DNA from: Selenihalanaerobacter shriftii
Lineage (GTDB): Bacteria; Bacillota; Halanaerobiia; Halobacteroidales; Acetohalobiaceae
Direction of reading: 5' to 3'
DNA: 64,000 bases
NCBI RefSeq assembly: GCF_900167185.1
Contig: NZ_FUWM01000016.1
Location: 2,563-66,562, forward strand
The notes below the pieces were generated by a model that was not told the origin of the DNA, did no database searches, and was given only the letters and a program-made list of their open reading frames with translations. Each line of letters starts with the position of its first letter. Position 1 is the stretch's first letter. Positions 1 to 7,645 of this stretch are shown here, one piece after another. Both the position numbers and the translations under genes were made by a program.

Positions 1-91
1 AAGCGAATATTTACTGAAGAGCCCAGTGCGATAATTTCGCACGCTGGGATCTGTGCGGGGGATGTTGGGTAACTAACATTCCTACCGTGAC
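1..91 (+). ncRNA. 3' end of a group II intron (domains V and VI)
   Basis: Domain V lies at about 19-52: a 34-nt hairpin with the AGC triad at 20-22 and a GTGCGA/TCGCAC stem. Domain VI (about 53-91) has a GGGGATGTT/AACATTCC stem and an unpaired A in CCTACC, the expected branch point, and ends at GTGAC. The rest of the intron lies outside the window, so its ORF content is unknown. The layout is typical of bacterial group II introns. The class assignment is from memory. Confidence 0.75.
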
Positions 92-818
92 TACGGCGAG
101 ACCAGATAATTCTATCATTGCTAGCTGGTGTAAGTCCAGTCCGAGTAATAACTCAGTAGCTCGGTAGTTGACAGACTTGGTAGAGAGAAATTTCTATTTG
201 GTAACTGTGACAAAGTCATCAGAGTATGGCGAACAAAACTGCAGGTTGTAGCATGAAGCGAAATCTGCTGCATCGTTAGTTCCCCCTCAATAAAGAGGGA
301 ACAAAGAGGAGCTGAGCCTCACGTATAAGGGCGAAGGCGTAAGAAAGTGTGAAGAAACTGAATTGAGCAGCACTGAAGAACCTCTCGGTGTATGGAAGCG
401 ACATGTAGTGAAAGTAATGATGAGAAACTGTTGAGACCCTAGTTTGCACAGAATAATCTGTAAAGAGGGAGCACATAAGCCATAATGGTGAAGGTGTAAA
501 TTGCAGAAAGGGATTCGGATGAGTTCATAGTACTGAAGACAGTATGGACAACAAAACCATAATTGGAGGGAAGGAACTCTACTTTGTACAAGTTTCCGAA
601 GAGGGTAAAAGTGAGTGAATGCCTAAATAGGCTAACTACACCTTTGTAAAAGCTTGATAACTTCGGAGAAAACTATACCTGAGAGTAAAAGTTAATATTT
701 ATATTAACTGAAGACTACAGGAAGAAGTACAATGGAAAGCCGTATAAGGGAAAAGCTTACTTACGGAATTGACGAGGGGAGGCTGGGGAGATAACTTCAA
801 ACTTGCCTTCTACTCTAC
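92..818 (+). ncRNA. Probable ORF-less group II intron
   Basis: A second domain V sits at about 735-770 (AAAGC start, CCGTA/TACGG stem, GAAA-type loop). Domain VI follows at about 774-818 and ends CTACTCTAC with an unpaired A. The 5' half has a GGTGTAAGTCC stretch and several short helices (for example 280-303), consistent with domain I. No reverse transcriptase ORF is present, so the roughly 730-nt RNA would need a maturase in trans. The 5' boundary is unclear: GTGAC at 87-91 may belong to the preceding intron, this one or both. It ends 34 bases before the next gene. Confidence 0.65.
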
Positions 819-852
819 ACATGAGTAATTTATATTTTAAGGGGGGGAATAT

Positions 853-1836
853 ATGAAAGAAAGTTTACCTTTAAGTGAAGCTTTTTTAGAAGAAGTATTA
901 AATGATGAGGTTAAGAAATTATTTAAAAGACATATTGATATGAAGGTTTTTATGAAGTTACTCTCAGAGTATGATGAAATGTGGAAATTAAATAGGTTAG
1001 AAGATGATTTTAAAAATGTAATTCAAGATATTAATTTATCTGAAGAAGAAATTGAGATTTTAATAGATGGAATTATTAAAGTTATTTTGGATCCTGATTT
1101 TTTAAATGTTTTAGAAGAGGGAGTAAAATTTATTAGAGATAATTTATATACAAATTTATCAGATGGAGCAAAATTGTTTTCGAAGAAATTTAAGGAGTTT
1201 GTTAAAGAACTTATGAAAGATTATCCAAAGAATAAAAACTGCATTATAGGACTTTTACTTAAAGAATATAAGGATAGTTCTGAGGACTTATTAAAAGATA
1301 GTTTAGAGTTTCGTTCTTTAAAAGGAATTGAGGAAGATGATGATAAAATAGCTATGAGGCAAATGCTTAAAACATATGGATCAATTGTAGAAAATAGGTA
1401 TGTTTCATATTTGAAATTAGTATCTAACATATTTTATAACTGCAAAGTAACAAAGAATTTGGATAAAAAATCTCCTGGAACAATTGCAAGAAAACTAGAA
1501 AAAAGTTTTGAAAACCATTATTCAGAATATAAAGATTTAGTTGATATTTGGGAAATTACAATAAGGAATTCTAATGCTCATAATGATTTTGAATTTAAAG
1601 ATAGTAATAAAATACTTATTTATAATGCACCGAACGGAAAACGAAAACATAAAAAATTACTGACTAAAAATCAGTTATCTACTAGGTTATCTAATTTAGT
1701 TGAAAGGTTTATTCCAGTTGGAGCTTTACATGTTGCTATTTTAGATATAATTATAGATGTTTTTCTATTTGGGGAACAAAATTATTTGCATAAATTAATT
1801 GAATTAATAAAAAATGATCTGGAAGTCCAAAATTAA
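853..1836 (+). CDS. Putative HEPN-domain protein
   Basis: This 327-residue soluble, mostly helical protein has no full-length family I recognise. Near residues 237-243 is IRNSNAHNDF, which fits the RN-x3-H motif of HEPN RNases, followed by a basic patch (NGKRKHKK). HEPN proteins often cut RNA in toxin-antitoxin or phage-defence systems. A defence role here is inferred from that motif and from the nearby nucleases, restriction system and MNT/HEPN pair. The start follows a strong Shine-Dalgarno (AAGGGGGGG). The gene starts 34 bases after a group II intron, so it may be exposed to read-through from that RNA. It could also be a non-catalytic helical regulator. Confidence 0.6.
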   Translation: MKESLPLSEAFLEEVLNDEVKKLFKRHIDMKVFMKLLSEYDEMWKLNRLEDDFKNVIQDINLSEEEIEILIDGIIKVILDPDFLNVLEEGVKFIRDNLYTNLSDGAKLFSKKFKEFVKELMKDYPKNKNCIIGLLLKEYKDSSEDLLKDSLEFRSLKGIEEDDDKIAMRQMLKTYGSIVENRYVSYLKLVSNIFYNCKVTKNLDKKSPGTIARKLEKSFENHYSEYKDLVDIWEITIRNSNAHNDFEFKDSNKILIYNAPNGKRKHKKLLTKNQLSTRLSNLVERFIPVGALHVAILDIIIDVFLFGEQNYLHKLIELIKNDLEVQN

Positions 1837-1980
1837 AATAGGCAAGAATTAATCTTGTCGTATAAACCAGCTAATATATGTCAAGAATTAATTTAAAAAA
1901 TTTAGTTACGTAAAATTACGCAGGGGAAACTAAGCTTACACTAATGTAAACTTTTTACAGTTACAAACTGTTATGCTGTC

Positions 1981-2529
1981 TTACTTAATAATAAATTTTT
2001 CGTTGTTTTTCCAAACACCATAAATAATACGTAAAAGTTTACTAGCAGTTGCGATGACAGCAACTTTATAAGGCTTCCCTTCATTACGTTTTTTAGTATA
2101 ATAGTCGTATAGAGTTGGATTATTAGGTTTGCCTTTTACTTTTCTGATTGCGGCGGTGGTAGCTTGATATAAAGATTTACGCAAGTAGGTAGAGCCAAGT
2201 TTAGAAATTTTATTATTGGAGGCTTTAAATCTGCCTGACTGGTAAACCGTAGGATCTAAACCAGCGTAAGCAATCAATTGTTTAGTTGTTGGAAATCTAT
2301 TAACATCACCAATTTCACCAATAATAGTAGCTGCTGTCAGCTTCCCAACTCCTAGTATGGAGAGAAATAAGGGAAAGGCAGGAGAAAATTCGGCCCATTT
2401 ATGCATTTGAGTTCGTATAATAGTGTGATTAAATTTAATAGGTTTTTTAAAAGGTTGTCCATAAGACATAAAAGCAGCAGCATAACTATTAGATTTTGAA
2501 ACATCAATACTTAATACAGGTTGATTCAT
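1981..2529 (-). pseudogene. IS110-family transposase with a large internal deletion
   Basis: The first 35 or so residues match the IS110 N terminus, including the first acidic residue of the DEDD nuclease (LSIDVSKSN). The text then jumps to the C-terminal Tnp_20 region (GVGKLTAATIIGEIGD, IAYAGLDP, STYLRKSLYQA). Full IS110 transposases have around 400 residues, so close to 180-200 are missing while the frame is kept. The remaining catalytic acids of the DEDD domain are lost, so it should be inactive. The start at 2529 is set by GGAGG in the minus-strand leader. That leader keeps bridge-RNA-like structure, so the element may be a non-autonomous derivative. Confidence 0.85.
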
Positions 2530-2565
2530 AGGGGACCTCCTTAGTTTACCAGATCCCTCAAGCAA

Positions 2566-2700
2566 CGACTCTCTCCAGGTTCGTGCGGTGATACGGGTTC
2601 AAAGACCCAACCAGCTCAATCGAAGTATGAGCGTTGGAGAGGGTTTGGATAGTTTATGCGACGGGATCAAAGTCCCAACATGGCGTATATCCTTTACCCT
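2566..2700 (-). ncRNA. IS110 bridge-RNA-like leader
   Basis: In IS110-group elements a structured bridge RNA is made from the non-coding end upstream of the transposase, and this region holds that position. Two 14-nt hairpins, GGGTTCAAAGACCC (2595-2608) and GGGATCAAAGTCCC (2663-2676), share the loop TCAAAG and differ by a compensating base pair in the stem. CTCTCC (2571-2576) pairs with GGAGAG (2636-2641) around the first of them. A further GCTCA/TGAGC hairpin lies at 2614-2632. Paired target-binding and donor-binding loops would look like this. The exact ends and loop roles are inferred. Confidence 0.5.
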
Positions 2701-2859
2701 GGTATTTCTTTTAAGTATAAGTTATGTTGTGAAAAAAGTACATATTAGATTGAGCTAGTTGGTATAAGTCTATTATACCCTATGTGTTAGGATAGTTGTC
2801 GTACGGAGTAAAAGTTGTGTATAATAAAGTAACGACAATAAATCCTAAGGAGAATTAAT

Positions 2860-3354
2860 ATGCCAAAAAAAGTTTATTCCAAAGAATTAAAAGAGTCTGT
2901 TTTTAAAAAACTTGCTCCACCAAATGCTGAAAAAGTATCTGATCTAGCAAAAGAACTGAATATACCTAAAAATACTCTTTACTCTTGGAGATCTAAAGTT
3001 CTTAAAGAAAGCTCTGCTACCAGTAAAAGAGCAAGTAAGTGGACTTCTAAAGATAAGTTTCAGGCTATCTTAGAAACTGCCAGTCTTTCTGAATTGGAAA
3101 CTTCTAAATACTGCCGAGAAAAAGGAATTCATCTTGAAGAACTAAAAAACTGGGTTAAGCAGTGTCAAAATGCTAATGATACTAAACTAGAAGATCCAAA
3201 AGAACTTAAAGATAATCTGAAAAATGAAAAACAGAAAAATAAAGAACTCCAAAAAGAACTAAGATATAAGGAAAAAGCTCTAGCAGAAACTGCAGCTTTA
3301 CTGACACTTAGAAAAAAGGCAAATGCGATTTGGGGGGACCCCGAGGAAGACTGA
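2860..3354 (+). CDS. IS3-family OrfA (DNA-binding subunit)
   Basis: This 164-residue protein carries two helix-turn-helix-like blocks, around residues 1-45 (KVSDLAKELNIPKNTLYSW) and 60-95. A charged coiled coil follows at about 115-150 (LKNEKQKNKELQKELRYK), as expected for the leucine-zipper part of IS3 OrfA. The start has a good Shine-Dalgarno (AAGGAG). It overlaps orfB by 25 bases in the -1 frame. It recognises the element ends, alone or as the N-terminal half of the OrfAB fusion. Confidence 0.9.
   Translation: MPKKVYSKELKESVFKKLAPPNAEKVSDLAKELNIPKNTLYSWRSKVLKESSATSKRASKWTSKDKFQAILETASLSELETSKYCREKGIHLEELKNWVKQCQNANDTKLEDPKELKDNLKNEKQKNKELQKELRYKEKALAETAALLTLRKKANAIWGDPEED
3312..3318 (+). 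promoter_or_regulatory. Programmed -1 frameshift slippery site
   Basis: The heptamer A-AAA-AAG is in the orfA zero frame (AGA AAA AAG GCA). Slipping one base back enters the orfB frame, which is open through the overlap, so a single OrfAB protein can be made. A G-rich/C-rich pair (GGGGGGACCCC, about 3332-3342) lies downstream and could help pausing. This is the usual way IS3 elements make active transposase. Confidence 0.75.
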
Positions 3355-4424
3355 TCAGTAATTCAGATCGCATAAAAGCAGTAAAGCTGATCAATGATGC
3401 AAGAGAAAATGGTGCAAGATTAAAACCAGCCTGTAGAGAGCTTGGAATTAGCTCTCGCACCTACCAAAGGTGGACTAAAAATGGTGGTATCAAAAAAGAT
3501 CAAAGACCATTGATTAAAAGAAAACCACCTAAAAACAGACTAACAAAATCAGAAAGAGAAAAAATTATTAAAGTTGCCAATAGTAAGGAATATGCAGATT
3601 TACCACCGTCAAAAATTGTACCTAAATTAGCCGATAAGGGTAAGTATATTGCTTCGGAATCAACTTTTTATAGAATATTAGCTGAAGAAAAACTAAATAC
3701 TCATAGGAGTAAATCTAAGGAACCAGTAAAAAGAAAAATACCAACTCATATAGCTACTGCTCCCAATCAGGTGTGGACCTGGGATATAACCTGGCTCAAT
3801 GCTTTTATCAAAGGTAATTTTTTTAAACTGTATTTAATTGTAGATATGTTTAGCAGACTAATAGTTGCTCATGAAGTCTGGGAAACAGAAAATGCTGAGT
3901 ACTCTAAAAGATTAATTAGAAAAGCAACTCTTTCCCAAGGCATAGCAGCTAAAAAAAATAAACCATTAGTATTACATTCTGATAACGGTAGCCCTATGAA
4001 AGCAGCAACATTTATGGCAACACTCGAAAAGTTGGGAGTACAAAGTTTATTTTCAAGACCAAGAGTAAGTAACGATAATCCCTATTCTGAGTCACTATTT
4101 AAGACAATGAAGTATAGACCTGTTTATCCTAGTAAAGGTTTTAAGAACTTGACAGAAGCCAGAGAATGGACTTCTAAATTTGTTCACTGGTACAATCATG
4201 AGCATTTACATAGTGGAATTAATTTTATAACGCCCTACCAGAGACATTATGGGCTTGATATAAATATAATGAAAAAGCGTATTGAAACATATAAAAAAGC
4301 TAAGGCAGCTCATCCAGAAAGATGGTCAGGAAAAATTAGAGACTGGTCTCTTCCTGAATATGTAACATTAAACCCAATGGACGAAGATAAAGTAGAAAAA
4401 TATCTCAACCAGCAGAGTTCCTAA
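3330..4424 (+). CDS. IS3-family OrfB integrase (DDE transposase)
   Basis: This 364-residue protein has an N-terminal HTH_21-like segment (RELGISSRTYQRW) and an rve-type DDE catalytic core. The aspartates are in WTWDITW and LHSDNG, and the glutamate is in NPYSESLFKTMK. The C terminus has the usual WYNHEHLHSGI signature. The annotated TTG start at 3330 is probably not used. The working product is likely the OrfAB fusion (2860-4424) made by -1 slippage at 3312-3318. No frame damage is visible. Confidence 0.9.
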   Translation: MGGPRGRLISNSDRIKAVKLINDARENGARLKPACRELGISSRTYQRWTKNGGIKKDQRPLIKRKPPKNRLTKSEREKIIKVANSKEYADLPPSKIVPKLADKGKYIASESTFYRILAEEKLNTHRSKSKEPVKRKIPTHIATAPNQVWTWDITWLNAFIKGNFFKLYLIVDMFSRLIVAHEVWETENAEYSKRLIRKATLSQGIAAKKNKPLVLHSDNGSPMKAATFMATLEKLGVQSLFSRPRVSNDNPYSESLFKTMKYRPVYPSKGFKNLTEAREWTSKFVHWYNHEHLHSGINFITPYQRHYGLDINIMKKRIETYKKAKAAHPERWSGKIRDWSLPEYVTLNPMDEDKVEKYLNQQSS

Positions 4425-4676
4425 CTGGAACTCTGAATGAAGAGTATTCAAAGAAATTTTTAATTAAATGCGACAACTTGCTTGACAAACACCGTATACG
4501 AACATGGCATTTACAACACTAGGCAAAGTGCATAATAGTAGTCTTAGTGATGACTTATGCAAGATTGATTGGGTTATATAATTGGAATTACTATGCTTAA
4601 ATGTGGACTGGACAAGCTTTAATGAGCGTCGTAAACACCAGTAACGTTCTTCGTGTAAAGGAGTGTACATAATATT

Positions 4677-6059
4677 ATGATTAAAAGAGAGGTTCTAAAA
4701 CATTTATATATTGACAAAAAGCTAAGCGATAGAGAAATTGGAAAGAAACTTGGTAAAAGTCGTCAAACTATCTGGAAATGGCGACAAAAATATAATATAA
4801 CTAGAAAAGTGAATGTTTCAAAAGAAGATTTTGAACACTTATATTATGATTTAGAACTTTCACAAGCTGAAATAGCTGAAAGATTGAATATTGCTGTTAG
4901 TACTGTTTGTAGAAAAATGAAAAAATTAAATATTAAAGCTAGAAAACCAAATAAAAAAAGAACAACAAAAGAATTTAAAAATGAAATTTACAATTTGGTT
5001 GGAAAAGAATACCAAGTATTAAGTGAATATAAAAACAATAAAACGTCTATAAAAATGAAACATATTACTTGTGGATATGAGTGGGAAGCTAATCCTATAT
5101 CATTCCTTAGAGGAACCAGATGTCCAAAGTGTTCTGGAAAAGCTAAGAAAAATACAGATATTTTTAAAAAAGAAGTTTTTGAATTGGTTGAGGATGAATA
5201 TGAGGTTTTAGGTGAATATCATGGTACACAGGTGCCAATTAAAATGATTCATAATGAATGTGATACTATCTTTACACCTCAATCCAGTAATTTTTTACAA
5301 GGTGCTAGATGTCCGAATTGTGCTAATAATCAAAAGAAATCAACTGAAGAGTTTAAAGAAGAAGTATATGAATTGGTTGGTTCTGAATATGAAGTTCTAG
5401 GCAAATATGAAAATAATAAAACGAAAATCAAACTTTTACATAATGAATGTTGTAATACTTATTTTGTAACTCCATCTAGCTTTCTAAGCGGAAAAAGATG
5501 TCCTGTATGTATGAAGAAAGAACAAACAGATTTGAAAACAAAATCTACTGATGAATTTATTAAGGAAGTTTATGATTTAGTAGAAAATGAATATAAAATT
5601 ATTGGAGAATATATAAAGAGTAAGGTTCCAATTAAAATTAAGCATATGGAATGTGGAAACGTATTCGAAATGCGTCCCAATAATTTTTTATTGGGACAAA
5701 GATGTCCTAAATGCTATGTTTCTAGGGGAGAAGCAAGAGTAAAAGAAATATTAGAACAACTAAATCTTGATTATGAAAGAGAATTTATGTTTGATGATTG
5801 CAAAAACATACAGTTGTTACCATTTGATTTTGCTATATTTATTGAAAATGAAATAAGAATGCTTATTGAATATGATGGTCGACAACATTTTGAATCGATA
5901 GAATTTTTCGGTGGAGATGAATATCTTAATTATGTAAGGCGAAATGATGAAATTAAAACTAATTATTGTATGGAAAATAATTTATTTTTATTAAGAATAC
6001 CGCACTGGAAATACAATGAAATAGAAGGTTTAATCATTAAAACTCTTGAAAATTTATAA
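4677..6059 (+). CDS. Zinc-ribbon-repeat homing-type endonuclease (EDxHD/Vsr-like)
   Basis: This 460-residue protein begins with two resolvase-type HTH motifs (residues about 10-40 and 50-85, e.g. LSDREIGKKLGKSRQTIWKW). Four repeats of about 65 residues follow (roughly 98-370), each with F-x-E-x-Y-LV, an IK-x-H-x-C turn and a closing RCPxC. Each unit could bind zinc and DNA. The C terminus (about 375-460) has LPFDFAI and MLIEYDGRQHF, the signature of Vsr-like/EDxHD homing nucleases such as I-Bth0305I. Such enzymes normally spread introns or act as free-standing mobile nucleases. No intact group I intron core was recognised around it. A start at 4677 is reasonable, with GGAGTG just upstream. 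Confidence 0.8.
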   Translation: MIKREVLKHLYIDKKLSDREIGKKLGKSRQTIWKWRQKYNITRKVNVSKEDFEHLYYDLELSQAEIAERLNIAVSTVCRKMKKLNIKARKPNKKRTTKEFKNEIYNLVGKEYQVLSEYKNNKTSIKMKHITCGYEWEANPISFLRGTRCPKCSGKAKKNTDIFKKEVFELVEDEYEVLGEYHGTQVPIKMIHNECDTIFTPQSSNFLQGARCPNCANNQKKSTEEFKEEVYELVGSEYEVLGKYENNKTKIKLLHNECCNTYFVTPSSFLSGKRCPVCMKKEQTDLKTKSTDEFIKEVYDLVENEYKIIGEYIKSKVPIKIKHMECGNVFEMRPNNFLLGQRCPKCYVSRGEARVKEILEQLNLDYEREFMFDDCKNIQLLPFDFAIFIENEIRMLIEYDGRQHFESIEFFGGDEYLNYVRRNDEIKTNYCMENNLFLLRIPHWKYNEIEGLIIKTLENL

Positions 6060-6080
6060 AATTCGGCACTGCAGATAACT

Positions 6081-6217
6081 CAGGATTAGCGACATCTAAT
6101 TTATGAACATAGTTGGGATTTAACTGATTTATATGAGATTTACTGTTTAAATGTTTGGTTTATATTCTTTTGCTTAATTGTTGGTTACATATTTTATATG
6201 AGACGTCGCTAATCCTG
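6081..6217. repeat. Inverted-repeat-bounded small element
   Basis: A perfect 13-base inverted repeat, CAGGATTAGCGAC (6081-6093) and GTCGCTAATCCTG (6205-6217), encloses about 110 AT-rich bases with no ORF. It could be a MITE-like insertion, or a hairpin ending the endonuclease transcript. No clear target duplication is seen. Confidence 0.45.
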
Positions 6218-6225
6218 GAGACGTT

Positions 6226-6460
6226 GTGTGTTCAGCGAAGCTGGACATATCCGATAGGTGAAAGTCCTATCAGAGCAAAAGTCAAAACTCTGTAGTTGAA
6301 TGGCAATATAATTGGGAAACCAGTTATATTGAAGTCCATTAATTAAGATATTTATAAGGCATCGATTAAGCATGCAGACTGTAACACCAAAGAATGTATA
6401 GTAAATTTGAAAGGGATGAAATTTTATAATCGCACTTCTAATTTCATAGCCAAACTAGTT
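6226..6460 (+). ncRNA. 5' fragment of a group II intron
   Basis: The segment starts GTGTG and has a GGTGAAAGTCC stretch followed by AGAGCAAAAGTC...CTCTGTAGTTGA. This parallels the 5' part of the intron at 92-818 (GGTGTAAGTCC, CTCGGTAGTTGA). No domain V or VI follows, so only a truncated domain I appears to remain. It ends shortly before the next gene. The assignment rests on this internal similarity. Confidence 0.45.
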
Positions 6461-6507
6461 TTAGTTTATACTTGAAAATTTAAAATTATTATAGAAAGGA
6501 ACTAAAA

Positions 6508-7443
6508 ATGAGTTTAACTAAGTTTATTGAAGAAAAAGAGGTTAGGAATTTAATTGATAATTATGTAGATAAACCGAAATTTGATCTTTGTGCTGAAATT
6601 AAGGCAAATCCTCAAACTAAGAGTTATGCTTTAGTAGGAACAGCTTTTGACTATTTAATGAGGTTTCATTTTGAATATAAGTATTCAATAATAGATAATT
6701 GTCATTGGGTTGCTCATAATAGTTTAGTTTACTTATTGATTGACAATTTTAAGTTAGGAATTGAACCAGTTAAGCCAATTGCTTTTTTAACTGAAATGAA
6801 TTTTAAGGATATATATAATGATTCAATTTTGGATGTCAAAGATCTTCAAGAAAAATTGAAAGAAAAAAACGATTATAAAGGTAGACAAATATTTAAAGTT
6901 ATAAATTTAATTTTAAATGCTGAAAAAGAATATAGTAATTTTCTTAAAAGCGGTAATTTAACAGATGGAGTAATAAAAGCTACTATTGATTTAGCTAAGA
7001 TTGACGTTATATATAGAAGAAAGCATTATCCAAACGACTTAGGAGAATATAAAGAAGGAAATATACAAGATTTAAAACAACTTTACAAAATTATTCCTGA
7101 TTTTTCTAAAAAGAAAGATTCTAATATTCTGTTGAATCCTACTTTCGATAAAGCATCACAGTTAGTTGGGGGAGCAGATTGTGATATTATAATTGATGAA
7201 ACTTTATTAGATATTAAAACTACAAAATCTTTAAGATTTACACGAAAATATTTTAGACAATTGATAGGATATGCAATTTTGGCTGATATAAGTGTAAATA
7301 TTAAGAAGCCTAAAAACTTAGGTATTTACTATTCAAGATTTGCAAAACAATTTGTATTTAACTCTGATATAGTTTATGAAACTGATGAATATGAAATATT
7401 AAAAGATGAGTTTAAGAAAAAAGCAAACAAAATTTATGGATAA
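6508..7443 (+). CDS. PD-(D/E)XK nuclease-like protein
   Basis: This 311-residue protein has a nuclease signature near residues 220-250: GGADCDIIID, then LLDIKTT (the D-I-K of motif PD-(D/E)XK), then FRQLIGYAIL, the helix with the Q-xxx-Y feature of Cas4/RecB-like nucleases. The N-terminal 200 residues are unassigned and largely helical. It lies 202 bases upstream of hsdM in the same direction, but a terminator-like hairpin separates them. Proteins of this type often sit in defence regions. A role with the restriction system is only inferred. The start has AAAGGA upstream. Confidence 0.7.
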   Translation: MSLTKFIEEKEVRNLIDNYVDKPKFDLCAEIKANPQTKSYALVGTAFDYLMRFHFEYKYSIIDNCHWVAHNSLVYLLIDNFKLGIEPVKPIAFLTEMNFKDIYNDSILDVKDLQEKLKEKNDYKGRQIFKVINLILNAEKEYSNFLKSGNLTDGVIKATIDLAKIDVIYRRKHYPNDLGEYKEGNIQDLKQLYKIIPDFSKKKDSNILLNPTFDKASQLVGGADCDIIIDETLLDIKTTKSLRFTRKYFRQLIGYAILADISVNIKKPKNLGIYYSRFAKQFVFNSDIVYETDEYEILKDEFKKKANKIYG

Positions 7444-7510
7444 CAATAAACTTGCTTTCATAAAATCTTAACACTTCAATCACAATTTAAAGTAATTTTA
7501 ATAAATATTG

Positions 7511-7545
7511 ATGGCATGCTCACTCTAAAGCATGCTATTTTCTAC
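7511..7545 (+). terminator. Rho-independent terminator
   Basis: GCATGCT (7514-7520) pairs with AGCATGC (7529-7535), followed by a T-rich tail. It ends the nuclease-like gene ahead of the hsd operon. Confidence 0.65.
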
Positions 7546-7645
7546 TTTATTACAGGAAAATAAGTACTATTCATAGTATTAATATAAGTAGTAGTTTAGT
7601 AATGTAAGGAAAAGGTAACTATAATTATAAAAGGAGAGTGTAGTC

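Larger units (their letters stand above)
2785..4487 (+). mobile_element. Complete IS3-family element
   Basis: Imperfect terminal inverted repeats bound the element: the left 20 bases from 2785 and the complement of the right 20 bases ending at 4487 agree at 14 of 20 positions, share AGTTGTCG and begin TGT. Inside are orfA and orfB in the IS3 arrangement with a -1 frameshift signal. No direct target repeat is visible next to the ends. Both frames are intact, so it may still be active. Confidence 0.85.

Noticed and set aside
276-476. Minus-strand 66-codon frame in the intron region
   Set aside because: It lies within structured group II intron RNA and shows no protein family.
4488-4676. Group I intron core around the endonuclease gene
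   Set aside because: No P, Q, R or S core elements were recognised in the 5' flank or in 6060-6225.
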